Assembly (NCBI GenBank): GCA_014904985.1
Contig: MU129480.1
Coordinates: 1-10,622, forward strand
DNA: 10,622 bases
Reading direction: 5' to 3'
From: Hydnum rufescens UP504
Taxonomy: Eukaryota > Basidiomycota > Agaricomycetes > Cantharellales > Hydnaceae
Shown: positions 1-7,190 of the stretch, in pieces
How positions within the stretch are numbered: the stretch's first letter is position 1
How the letters are laid out: each line of letters begins with the position of its first letter
Translations under genes and position numbers: made by a program
Notes under the pieces: model-generated
What the model saw: only the letters and a program-made list of their open reading frames with translations
What the model was told of the DNA's origin: nothing
Databases searched by the model: none

Positions 1-264
1 GGTGATTTCTCACTACAAAAAGCGAATTCTAACTACACTTTGACTAAGGTCTCAAGAAGAGATTCTTAGGGTGTGGTAATTTGACTGAAAGACACATTCT
101 CACTTAATTGCTTGGGCTTTGTTGGCTCACTGCAATTTCCCCTGTTCAAAAGACCTTCCTCCACTTGGACCTGAACATCTGGATTAGATCTGTGATCCCC
201 TCTTTCGTCCCCGGCTCAACATCGTGGACAGTAGTTGGATTGGTTCATAACCATCCTGCTTACA
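1..264 (-). mobile_element. Left end of a TGTAAGC-family mobile element (copy A), cut by the window edge
   Basis: Read on the minus strand from 264, this stretch opens with TGTAAGCAGGA and is co-linear with 6067-6340 on the plus strand. Both copies share the terminus, then CTAC(T/A)GTCCA about 30 bases in, then TTCAGGTC, AGGAAGGTCTT, CCCAAGCA, CCACAC(C/T)CTAAG and CAAAGTG. Spacing is nearly equal, with small gaps. Homology starts sharply at 264, exactly where the copia reading frame to its right stops making sense, so this is an insertion into the retrotransposon. The gaps are not multiples of three, which argues against a shared protein in the outer 340 bases. The other end and its target-site copy lie outside the window. 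The plus-strand frame 108-323 is only an antisense shadow of this repeat. Confidence 0.75.
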
Positions 265-1523
265 TCATCTATGCCAAATTGGGTAAAGTAGCCAGAGTGC
301 AAGAGCTGTCGCACCGAGAGTAGATTGCCATTTAGATTAGGCACATGTAGAACTGATCAGAATATTGCAGGTATGGATTTATTGGTCCCCATACCCATCT
401 CGATCATTATTCAACCTTCACCCACTGCTTCAATATAGTGGTGATCTCCTAGCCAAACATGGCATGGGGGATGTATCTTCTGGTATGTACTGAACCAGCC
501 CCGTTGTGATGACATGTGAGCAGAGGCGCTGGAATCCACAATCCAGGTTTGTTGGTGACTTGGGGATGAAAGTTTGTTCACAACATGTAGCTTGATATGT
601 TCATCATTGGTGTCATTGATATCGCTCTTGTCACTTGTAAATGCCATGAATAAATCCACTGGCTTTGATGAATTTCCTCCAGTATTTGATGTTCCAGAGG
701 TCTCGTTAGCGACCTTCCCTTTCTCCTCTTGGTTTGGTGGTCCTTGACCTTCTGCTCCTCCCCCTTTCGAGTAGCATTTCTCGATGGTGTGACCAAATCG
801 CCAGCAGTTTGTGCATCTTTTCCCTTTCTTTCTGTCTTTCCCATCCTTTCCATTCTTGGCTTTAACTGCACAGGCTCGGAATGCTGCATCACCAGTTTCC
901 CAGCAACGTTGCTGTTCAGCAAGAATTAAGGTAACAACCTTATACAAGTCAAGTTTGTCATTGGCAGTAACACCAATGGAAGTTTGGAGAGTGCTGTAGG
1001 AGGGTGGAAGTGAGAGGAGGATGGCAATGGTGAGGATATTATTGGGGAGTCCAAATCCGAGGTTTGTGAGCTTCAGGGCATGAGACTGCAGCTCATTAAT
1101 CTGTGTCTCTAGGTCTGACGAGTCATTGAATTGTTCATGCCAGATTTTCCCCATCAGGTAAGAAATAGCTTGTACACCAGACCCTTCATAGCATGTACAA
1201 AGGGCAGTCCAGATGGCTTTTTCATCAGTAAGATGCATTACTCCTGTAAGCGGTTCATCCTCTAGAGTGAGGGTGATCTGTTGGCATGCCTCATGGTTCT
1301 TGGTTATCCAAGCCACATGGCCCTCAGAATCCCTGCTGGGCTCCTTGTAATTGTCACCAGTGACATAATCAAGAAGGTTACATGCTTCAAGAATTTCTCA
1401 CACACAGTATTTCCACAGCATAAAATTTCTGCCATCGCCAGCGAGTTTAGGGATTGAGGCAAATAGTTGCCCAGTCGGATCTGCAGGAGTTCCACTGGTA
1501 GTAGCTGGAGCTAATGTGCCCAT
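265..1523 (-). pseudogene. Ty1/copia gag and retropepsin, decayed and interrupted
   Basis: Encodes the capsid-like Gag and the start of Pol of a Ty1/copia LTR retrotransposon. The start at 1523 is chosen because the frame from that ATG runs into the long open part (1316-414) through one TGA (1400-1398), inside the N-terminal Gag helix segment after a W-K-Y-C-V motif. Next come the UBN2/Retrotran_gag_2-type body (KAIWTAL, LLSLPPSY, ILAEQQR), a basic linker, and a zinc knuckle C-X2-C-X4-H-X4-C (C168, C171, H176, C181 counted from 1316). The aspartic protease start follows: W-I-V-D-S-S at residues 258-263, where active copia elements have D-S-G. TGA codons at 413-411 and 359-357 break the protease, yet VPNLNGNLLSV is still readable beyond them. 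The frame ends at 264, where copy A is inserted. Integrase and reverse transcriptase are absent from the window. The domain order is firm; the exact element family is not. Confidence 0.9.
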
Positions 1524-1626
1524 AACCTGTCAGAGGACTGTTATTATTGTAGATAGTACCTGGATAATAGAACTATATACAATATGTAAGAAGTCTGAAA
1601 GGAGTGGAATAGCAGTACTTCTTGGC
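1524..1626 (-). other. Leader of the copia frame, possible LTR or intron remnant
   Basis: Lies on the minus strand between the unrecognised frame ending at 1627 and the gag ATG at 1523. Minus-strand GTAAGC at 1630-1625 resembles a splice donor, and TTATCCAG and CTCTGACAG resemble acceptors. However, none of the joins I tried puts the upstream frame in phase with gag. It could instead be the tail of a 5' LTR, but no second LTR is visible for comparison and I see no convincing primer-binding site. Confidence 0.25.
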
Positions 1627-2082
1627 TTACCTCAGTCTCATATTAGAGGACTGAGGAAAGCCTTCAGGTGTATCTGATAATCTATACAGGTAGATGAGCA
1701 ATGCGATATAAAAGGAAGGTGTCTCATAAAAGGAAAAATGTCCTAGAAAGGCAGTTGGCTTAGCCTTGATCTCCGACAGATTGTCAGGTGCATGAGTTAA
1801 CCTTTTGGCGAGATCCCAATTGACAAGCGAATCATTAACAGCATTGGTGAACTCCATCTTGGACATCACTCGATTGAGGCAGATGTTCCTAGCTGTGACA
1901 AGCTGAGTGAACATCTTGCATGCCTCATTCTGGCCACCAACATTCACATTGTTCTGAGGTTGAACTGTTGGCTCTGAGATACCAGCAGGGTTAGCCCTGG
2001 CTACATTAAGACCTCCTCCTTCACCAGGCACTTCAGCAGTCAATTGGCTTGTAACAGGGTTAAGAATGCCAGGAGAAACCAT
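1627..2082 (-). CDS. Unrecognised open frame upstream of copia gag
   Basis: An uninterrupted 151-codon frame on the same strand as gag and about 100 bases upstream of it. I do not recognise the family. Residues 1-50 are rich in Gly, Pro, Asn and Val. Residues 50-115 look like ordinary folded protein (MFTQLVTARNICLN, then VNDSLVNWDLAKRLTHAPDNL). The last 35 or so residues are aromatic and hydrophobic and read more like non-coding or LTR sequence. The start is uncertain because the frame is already open for about 19 codons upstream of the ATG. It could be a 5' exon of the retrotransposon, the edge of a host or transposon gene into which copia inserted, or chance. It is the only frame of this length in the window with no internal stop. 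Confidence 0.4.
   Translation of the reverse strand: MVSPGILNPVTSQLTAEVPGEGGGLNVARANPAGISEPTVQPQNNVNVGGQNEACKMFTQLVTARNICLNRVMSKMEFTNAVNDSLVNWDLAKRLTHAPDNLSEIKAKPTAFLGHFSFYETPSFYIALLIYLYRLSDTPEGFPQSSNMRLR
1630..1656. repeat. 8-bp perfect hairpin
   Basis: CCTCAGTC (1630-1637) pairs perfectly with GACTGAGG (1649-1656) around an 11-nt loop. It overlaps the 3' end of the unrecognised minus-strand frame. Function unknown. Confidence 0.45.
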
Positions 2083-2369
2083 GCTTAAGATGATAGGATT
2101 CTTGCTTGAGTGGTTTGAGTCTCAGAAGTTGAAGTGGAAGTGTGACTCAAACCACTTGCTTATCTAACTGTGAGTCTGATACTCATGCCTTGTTCTCAGA
2201 CTCTGGCAAAATTGAAATTAGTGCCTATAACCTACTCACCTTAGGCAAACACCCTTAAGTACCTAGTTAGCTATGTAATACCCTATAGGCACATCCTACC
2301 TATGGAGGTACAACTTATAATGGTACACTTGGAATACTCACCTATCTATTTGCTTGAAAAATAGGGCTC
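2083..2369. other. Intergenic, no gene seen; contains two inverted repeats
   Basis: No open frame of interest on either strand. A 13-bp perfect inverted repeat, AGTGGTTTGAGTC at 2109-2121 and its complement at 2144-2156 (22-nt loop), sits 27 bases upstream of the ATG at 2082. The right arm overlaps a TGACTCA heptamer at 2143-2149. A second foldback pairs GAGTCTGA (2172-2179) with TCAGACTC (2196-2203). The rest is AT-rich with no motif I can name. Confidence 0.5.
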
Positions 2370-2448
2370 CCCAGGGCTGATTTTTCAGCCCTGGGTCCCC
2401 TCCAGAAAACCTGGGGTTCAGGGGCGGTAGCCCCTGAGAAGCTCCAGG
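2370..2448. repeat. GC-rich double foldback
   Basis: CCCAGGGCTGA (2370-2380) and its perfect complement (2385-2395) form an 11-bp stem with a TTTT loop. Directly downstream, TCAGGGGC (2418-2425) pairs with GCCCCTGA (2430-2437) around GGTA, and an outer CCTGG/CCAGG pair (2410-2414, 2444-2448) extends it. The block is far more GC-rich than its flanks. It could belong to a foldback element or an LTR; no protein is encoded here. Confidence 0.6.
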
Positions 2449-2454
2449 GTTCTT

Positions 2455-2558
2455 GGTCTGGGGACACCCAAAGTTGGCCTGGGGATGCCTGAGTTAGGCC
2501 TTGGGACACTTGGATTAGGTCATGGGACCCCGGAATCAGGCCATGGGATCCTCAGATA
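2455..2558. repeat. 21-bp tandem minisatellite, five units
   Basis: Five consecutive units start at 2455, 2476, 2497, 2518 and 2539. The first four are exactly 21 bp and the fifth 20 bp. Each begins GGYC, continues with (A/T/G)GGGGA or (A/T)TGGGA, and ends in AGTT, ATTA, ATCA or GATA. Units differ at about a third of positions, so the array is old, but the spacing shows almost no indels. Equal 21-bp spacing would also give heptapeptides if translated, but the overlapping frame has no other support. Confidence 0.75.
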
Positions 2559-2968
2559 GGGGTGGGTCCGCCTGGCTGCGGAATCAAATTTGGCTGGGTC
2601 CTCCACCCCCTTCCTCAAGGCCGCTAACCCCTAATTTCTGCATCCCCCATGTACCAAGACATTCTAGTAATCCTTGTGATAGTATTTCTCATAGTATTTC
2701 TGCCCCTTTACCACATTATAACATCACTACAAGATTAAGACTCATGATTCCTCTAAATAGTATAATATGCATATGTTATGCAGACTATACTATTTCATGC
2801 TGCTATAATTAACTTAGAGGGAAAGGTTCAGAGAGCAATGGAAGGAATACAGGAGACTAGAGAAGTGGATAGGACTATATTTACTCTAGGCATAATTGAA
2901 TATTTCAGCTTGGGGTGCACTGTTGTGGGATTTACTGAGGCTTGATCAGCTTTCACAACTAGTTCTAA
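2559..2968. other. Upstream region of the intron-bearing pseudogene, with an AT-rich foldback
   Basis: No gene seen. A nested inverted repeat lies at 2750-2820: CCTCTAA/TTAGAGG outside (2750-2756, 2814-2820) and AATAGTATA/TATACTATT inside (2756-2764, 2786-2794). The loop holds the 10-base palindrome ATATGCATAT (2765-2774). The block lies 150-220 bases upstream of the ATG at 2969, so promoter function is possible, but nothing in the sequence proves it. Confidence 0.4.
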
Positions 2969-3031
2969 ATGTCAGATAATCCTGGACCCTCAGAGACATC
3001 ACTAAATGACAAGAAAAGGATAAGAGGAGAG

Positions 3032-3085
3032 GTATGAGTATATTCACCTATATATTCCTACACAATTCTGATGAACTTTCCTCAG
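3032..3085 (+). other. Predicted spliceosomal intron, 54 nt
   Basis: GTATGAG donor, CTGAT branch-like motif and a TTTCCTCAG acceptor. It lies between two exons of 63 and 72 bases, both multiples of three, so splicing keeps the reading frame. Confidence 0.65.
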
Positions 3086-3157
3086 AGTGCCTCATTATCT
3101 GATCCTGCCCCTGAACAAGACTTACCCAAGAGTGAAGATGGCTCTGGGTCTGCAGAC

Positions 3158-3209
3158 GTATGCATTGAGGCCCCTTCCATTCATTGAACTAATATTTTTT
3201 TTATTTTAG
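3158..3209 (+). other. Predicted spliceosomal intron, 52 nt
   Basis: GTATGC donor, GAACTAATA branch-like motif, then a run of eight T and TTATTTTAG. This is the best-formed intron in the window and is typical in length for filamentous fungi. Confidence 0.7.
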
Positions 3210-4036
3210 CCTGGTCATACACATAAAATACGACAAACTCAGAAATACCAAGAAAGTCAAGAATATCTTCAGTCTGAGGCAGCCAGGGGCCGAGGGCTGG
3301 GCTCCAAAAGGGGAAAACCCACTGCCGCTTGGGTGCAGTCAATTCATATTCATAGTCGCAGACATGGACAAGGACAAGTGTGGGGCTGCAGCCAAGGCAG
3401 ACAACCCAGACTTGGCATGCCACCCAGAAATGCAGATAGCCTATCCTCAGGCAGTGAATCCCAATTGACCCTGTACTTCTCCAATAATGATACTATATCA
3501 GTCAGTATTCAGTTGTCACTAAGGAACTCCCCACTTAATTATTATATGAACAGCTTCATGATGGCAGTGTCATGGATTTCAGTTCCCTACATGCCTCTAT
3601 GGGTACTGATACTCCCATTGAATATGAGATTTTCAATGGCGGGGATCCTTGTAGTACTGAATGGCATGCATTGCGCATTCAACATCTTCGTATTCTCATT
3701 CAGCACCTCCCAGATGTCAGCACTATTGCATCACAGGGCGACTACCTTGGGAGCTATGTTCCTCAGTCTTATGAAGAGTGGTGACAAGTCTTCGGCATTG
3801 ACAATTTTGGCGATTTTCTCATAGACAACCTTAAATTTGGCCCAGCATTTAAAGACTTCACCAAGCAAGCCTTTGGGGATTGATACAAAGCTGAAGCAGC
3901 ACTTGCCATGTTCTCTACAGGCAATTTCGAGAGTGTTCGGCAAGTCACATGCTCGGTATCAATTGCGAATGCTATAGAAGAAGTATTGGGAGCTCCAATG
4001 ACTGTCAAATCAAACTCTGGTTCAGCCAGTGTGTAG

Positions 4037-4561
4037 ATGGGAGACTGTATTTCTGTTTTTATTCAATGGGCTGGTTCGCTCTGATGGTTGATCACTCTCT
4101 AACAAGTTAGGTATGGTATTCAGTGGAGGATAAGATTGTGGTATGGACTAGCTATAGTCAATGATATATCGTGGGATGCTTGTGAAAGGCTTATATGTGT
4201 TGTGTTGAACTGTTTACTGTTATCTGTGGGTACCTATTTGTGTCCTCCTGGTCAAAATGCAGATTCTAAAGAGGGTTCTGGACTAGTTTAAGCTTAATTC
4301 AGTGTATCAATGTATTCTTTCTTCTTCTGACTTGACTTTATTATTACTCACCTTTCCTTGGATGTCCAGCAACTCTAACCTTAGGTCCTGCAACTATCCT
4401 TGGCTTAGTATTTCGCATAGAGGGCTTCCAGTGACTTAGTCTTAACAACCTTGTATATGACTTAGCTCCAGATGGCTTTCAGATCAGTACTTCTCTTCAG
4501 ATGCAAGCAGATTTGTAGACAGTAGTGTATTCCAGTAGTGAGAAGATGATGGGGGGATACA
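4037..4561. other. No gene supported; possible minus-strand transcribed region
   Basis: No frame over about 60 codons. If the minus-strand promoter-like block at 4576-4774 is real, its transcript would run leftwards through here. On the minus strand, 4520-4370 reads as Lys- and Leu-rich peptide broken by TAA and TAG codons, and GGTGAGTAAT near 4354-4345 resembles a donor site. This is suggestive only. Confidence 0.35.
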
Positions 4562-4575
4562 GGAAAATCTACCAG

Positions 4576-4774
4576 CTTTTATACCTTTCTGAAGGTGGCT
4601 GTGTTTAAAGAATATGACTCACTCCTAGGTGAGTCATATGTGAGAACAATAGGTTGTCAAGGAGGGTGAGTCATTCATAAGGTGGTTGCATGATAGGTGA
4701 GTCATTCATAAACAGAACAAAAGGTTGCTAAGAGGTGTTATCTTTCATAAAGTGGTTGCAAGGAAGGTGAGTCA
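4576..4774 (-). promoter_or_regulatory. Promoter-like block: TATAAAAG with five TGASTCA sites
   Basis: On the minus strand TATAAAAG (4583-4576) is preceded upstream by five heptamers matching the Gcn4/AP-1 consensus TGA(C/G)TCA: 4615-4621, 4630-4636, 4667-4673, 4698-4704 and 4768-4774. The nearest lies about 32 bases and the farthest about 190 bases from the TATA sequence, a normal activator layout. The first two sites form the arms of an 11-bp inverted repeat (ATATGACTCAC at 4612-4622, GTGAGTCATAT at 4629-4639). No intact gene follows, so this may be the U3 part of a solo or truncated LTR whose enhancer was multiplied by tandem duplication. bZIP binding is inferred from the consensus alone. 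Confidence 0.55.
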
Positions 4775-4821
4775 TTCATAAACAGAACAAAAGGGTTGCT
4801 AAGAAGGTGTCATCTTTCTTA
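4682..4821. repeat. 70-bp direct tandem repeat, two units
   Basis: Units 4682-4751 and 4752-4821 both start GTGGTTGCA. They share GGTGAGTCATTCATAAACAG and GTTGCTAAGA, with differences concentrated in the last third. A third partial copy of GGTGAGTCATTCATAA lies just before, at 4665-4680. Each unit carries one TGAGTCA site, so the duplication multiplied the candidate activator sites. Confidence 0.75.
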
Positions 4822-4897
4822 TCTGTGAGGTTCTAGAAGTTATTTGTGGCAATGGGAGATGAAATCAAAGGATATTTCCGAGTTCTTGGAGATTAAT

Positions 4898-4986
4898 TTG
4901 TTGTAGTCCAGTGGTTAAGATGTTTTTGTTGCTGGTTGATAATGGGGACAAGTGCATGGGATGGGATTCGATGCAGAAACAACAGT
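4898..4986 (+). repeat. tRNA-like segment, possible SINE head
   Basis: TAGTCCAGTGG (4904-4914) fits the RNA polymerase III A-box consensus and is followed by TTAAGAT, much like the D-arm of eukaryotic tRNA-Glu, Asp or His. Fifty bases on, GATTCGATGCA (4965-4975) matches the B-box in 8 of 11 positions. TTGTTGT (near 4900) can pair with ACAACAG (near 4980) as a 7-bp acceptor-like stem. The anticodon and T arms do not pair well, so it is not a functional tRNA. A tRNA-derived SINE head is the best guess. Confidence 0.35.
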
Positions 4987-5010
4987 TTACATCCATAATA
5001 GACGTTCTTG

Positions 5011-5425
5011 GTATCATTTGATGCGGATTTTTAACAGCTTTCTGGGCGCGGTGGTTTCGAGCAGATCCGGTGTAAACTGACAGAGAAATTCGTTTTTTAC
5101 TGATGGGTGTTGATTCTGATAGTAATATCGTTCTGTAGAGTTCAGTTTGATCTGTTCTTCACGTGCTCAGTACCGTTGGATGCGGATTTTTTATATATTT
5201 CCAGGCGCGGTTGTTCCGAGAGGATTGAATGCGAACTGACGGATAAATTCGTTTTTTACTGAAAATCCCGGATTTTGACAGTAATATTGATCTGGAGAGT
5301 GCATTTTTGGTCCGTTCGACTTGTGTTTGGTACCATTTGAAAGGTGTGAATCGTGGCTTTCCGAGAGTTATATGGGCGTACCTCTCCGATCAAAACTGAT
5401 GGAGTAATTGAATGAACTCTGTTTT
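5011..5425 (+). repeat. Tandem array of a 160-bp repeat, three diverged units
   Basis: Anchor sequences GTATCATTTG (5011), GTACCGTTGG (5170) and GTACCATTTG (5330) mark units 159 and 160 bp long. Each continues with a T-rich tract, then GGCGCGGTTG or a relative, TCCGA or TCGAG, and AACTGAYRGA(G/T)AAATTC. Units 1 and 2 share TTCGTTTTTTACTGA. Between units are ATTGATCTGGAGAGTGCA-type and CGACTTGTGTT-type blocks. The same family recurs at 6750-7190 with a 162-bp period. CpG is frequent here, unlike the surrounding sequence. It encodes no open frame. The third unit ends just before the inverted repeat at 5429. Confidence 0.8.
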
Positions 5426-5428
5426 CAT

Positions 5429-5533
5429 GCATAGCTGTAATTAATTTTGTAATTGGTCACATGATCATTCCAATGGCTGGGATCAATGGATATTCGCATT
5501 TTCTGATACTGGATGTTTTTATCTTCCACAACG
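5429..5533 (+). repeat. Inverted repeat, left copy (partner at 10519-10622)
   Basis: Matches the reverse complement of 10519-10622 with one gap of a base. The inner 41 bases (5493-5533) are identical to 10519-10559. The outer part differs at six positions, all transitions at four sites that can each be read as one ancestral CpG, plus a scrambled patch of about 12 bases (5480-5492). In the right copy this DNA is the plus-strand coding region of the large pseudogene, so here it appears inverted. It could be a terminal inverted repeat or a rearranged gene fragment. Confidence 0.8.
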
Positions 5534-6065
5534 CTCAACAGATGGATGGATCAGTGTTCTGGGCTTCTGGCAGTGTGGTAGCCGTAATTCCCGAGATGTT
5601 CCAATCTGCTTTTACTCACTGTCCCACAGACCATGAGTCTGGACTTATTGATAAGTGGCTAGTTGATGTCTTGAACATGGCTAAGCGAATGTATGAATGA
5701 CACAACACTGCTGTAGGTGCACCCAATCCGTTTTGAGTGAAAGAAAATCTGACACAGGATCCAATGCCTTACTAGATTCCCCTTTTATCAGCACTGTCTT
5801 TGGCATCTACTGTTCATCCAACATCTCCCACATCTGCTGTTCACTCTACCTTTGCGGGCCATCCACCCCTGCCATTCATTTGGTATCTACACTTCCTTCA
5901 AAGTCCACAATTCGTTCAATGTCCGCAATTCGTTCAATGTCCGCAATTCATTTGACATCCACAATTCATTTGATGCCCACAATTCCTTTGACGTCCGCAT
6001 GTCCTTCAACACTCACAATTCCTTCGATGTCTATGATCCCTTCAATGTCTATGATTCCTTCAGCA
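5534..6065 (+). pseudogene. Large unknown gene, 5' part, with hexapeptide repeat
   Basis: The first segment (5534-5850) reads GSVVAVIPEMFQSAF, then HESGLIDKWLVDVLNMAKRM, closed by TGA at 5698, TGA at 5734 and TAG at 5773, with sensible protein on both sides of each. Near 5860 the frame moves by one base into a Ser/Thr/Ile/Pro-rich hexapeptide repeat that runs to 6065 and continues at 7621 in the same frame after a 1.55-kb insertion. The ATG at 5461 is not a credible start, because the sequence before 5534 is an inverted fragment shared with 10519-10622. The true start is therefore lost or unrecognised. I do not recognise the family; the short conserved-looking helix-like segment before the repeat is the best query for a profile search. 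Confidence 0.6.
5868..6065 (+). repeat. 18-bp coding minisatellite, eleven units (left half)
   Basis: Units of exactly 18 bp start at 5868, 5886, 5904 and every 18 bases to 6048. A typical unit is TCCGCAATTCGTTCAATG. In frame it gives hexapeptides such as S-A-I-R-S-M and S-M-I-P-S-M. Many units differ by transitions. Five further units continue at 7620-7709. The last unit here, TCTATGATTCCTTCAGCA, differs from the first unit there at only one base. Confidence 0.85.
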
Positions 6066-6340
6066 TTGTAAGCAGGAGAAAACGGGAAATCTCTGCTACA
6101 GTCCATGATGTGGAATTGAGAACGAAGAATGGGGGCCACCAAAATAATTCGAATATTCAGGTCTGGGTGTAGGAAGGTCTTTGGGATGGAAGATAATCTG
6201 CTGTAAGCAGTAGTTGCCCAAGCAGATGAATAGAGGGGAAAATGTGCCACAAATACCACACTCTAAGGTCCTATTATTGTGGCCCTAGACAAAGTGCAGT
6301 AGGAACAGTGCCCTCAGATGAAATTCACCCAGGAATCCAG

Positions 6341-6749
6341 CAGCAATACTTCAGTGCTTCAGACTGGGGAGGGGGAAGACAATGGAATTTTCAACACAAT
6401 TCGCTTAATATACAACCCGGCTATGAGATCAAATATCCGACGGAAGCAGGGGGATAGGGGAAATATGTAGAAAAAGGAATCAAGTCAAAAGCTTCAAAAC
6501 TGACAGAGATATTCAATTTACAAGTCTGGGGATAGGATAGAGCATAAAATGACTGTTTCTCCTTCCCTTCTGGACAGATTCCCTTGAGGAATGGTGGAAT
6601 GAGTCGTCCTGAACGTCCTATCCTTCGGATATAAGGCTGCCAGACAATATTCGATATTTGAAAATTGGAAGGGGGAATGATGTTCTCCTGAGACAAGGGG
6701 GAAATTCGTATGTAGAACACCGAGTTCTTCTTAGTTCGCGACGCCCTTC
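6341..6749. other. Interior of element B without a recognisable gene
   Basis: A plus-strand frame runs through 6242-6457, with SDWGGGRQWNFQHN as its most protein-like part. However, copies A and B differ by single-base gaps in the adjoining shared segment. Minus-strand frames 6421-6756 and 6618-6803 have no features I can support. The region is best left as non-coding transposon interior. Confidence 0.4.
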
Positions 6750-7190
6750 GTACCATTGGATGGGCATTTTTAATACCTTTCTAGGCGCGGTTGTTTCGTG
6801 CAAATCCGATCAAAACTGACGGAGAAATTCAAGAAATACACCTCCTAATCATGAATGAGCAGGTGAAATTGTTCCAGAAGCTCCAGTTTTAATCCGACGA
6901 ACACGTAATCGGTATAATTCGATAGGTATTGATCACAGCTTTCAGGGCGCTATATTTTCGAGTCGATCGGATACGAATTGACTTCGAAAAGCGGAAAATA
7001 CTCCGTAAGAGCATGGATTCCATAGTAAAATTGTTCTAGAACATGCAATTTTAATCGGATCGACTCGTGTTCAGTATCGTTGGATAGGTGTGAATCATAT
7101 ATTTCCGGAAGCTACTTTTTCGAGCCGATCCGATCAAAACTGATGGATAAATTCAACGAATACTCCTTAAGAGTGCCGCATTTGCCCCTA
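6750..7190 (+). repeat. Tandem array of the 160-bp repeat, three units, inside element B
   Basis: Anchors GTACCATTGG (6750), GTATAATTCG (6912) and GTATCGTTGG (7074) give two periods of exactly 162 bp. Units carry GATCCGATCAAAACTGA(C/T)GGA or variants, then AAATACTCCNTAAGAG, then AAATTGTTCTAGAA and ACTCGTGTTC-type blocks. The order and spacing match the array at 5011-5425, so the two arrays are related by descent. CpG is again frequent. The sequence GTTCGACTC, resembling a polymerase III B-box core, recurs in variant form before each anchor. Confidence 0.8.

Larger units (their letters stand above)
2969..4036 (+). pseudogene. Intron-bearing gene of unknown family, decayed
   Basis: Exon 1 (2969-3031) opens with ATG and a charged, Ser-rich sequence. 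Intron 1 (3032-3085, GTATGAG...CTCAG) and intron 2 (3158-3209, GTATGC...TTTTAG with CTAAT and a T-tract before the acceptor) keep the phase, so exon 2 (3086-3157) reads as a disordered acidic segment. The frame then changes between about 3330 and 3375. A weak 40-nt GT-AG interval at 3333-3372 would bridge it, otherwise an indel. A further interval, 3473-3512, joins the DKCGAAAKADNPDL block to a long downstream frame with IEYEIFNGGDP, LRILIQHLPDV and FGIDNFGDFLIDNLKFG. Stops at 3466 (TGA), 3536 (TAA), 3782 (TGA) and 3881 (TGA) interrupt it; the frame ends with TAG at 4034-4036. I do not recognise the family. Introns argue for a once-expressed nuclear gene rather than an LTR element. Confidence 0.7.

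Noticed and set aside
1707..1715. TATAAAAGG on the plus strand as a promoter
   Set aside because: No plus-strand gene follows within a kilobase and it lies inside a minus-strand open frame; probably chance.
2522..2812. A 96-codon plus-strand frame over the minisatellite
   Set aside because: It starts inside the 21-bp array and ends in the AT-rich foldback; its composition follows the repeats and no motif is seen.
3181..4008. Minus-strand frames opposite the intron-bearing pseudogene
   Set aside because: They are complements of better-supported plus-strand exons, with splice sites fitting the plus strand only.
4898..4986. A functional tRNA gene
   Set aside because: The A-box is good, but the anticodon and T arms do not pair and the B-box has three mismatches.
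5461..5700. A 79-codon frame with an early ATG as an intact small gene
   Set aside because: Its first 24 codons lie in the inverted repeat shared with 10519-10622, where the opposite strand is the readable one. Protein-like sequence also continues past its TGA, so it is part of a longer decayed gene.
6421..6803. Minus-strand frames 6421-6756 and 6618-6803 as genes
   Set aside because: They overlap each other, show no motif, and lie inside a transposon with no matching frame in the visible part of the second copy.
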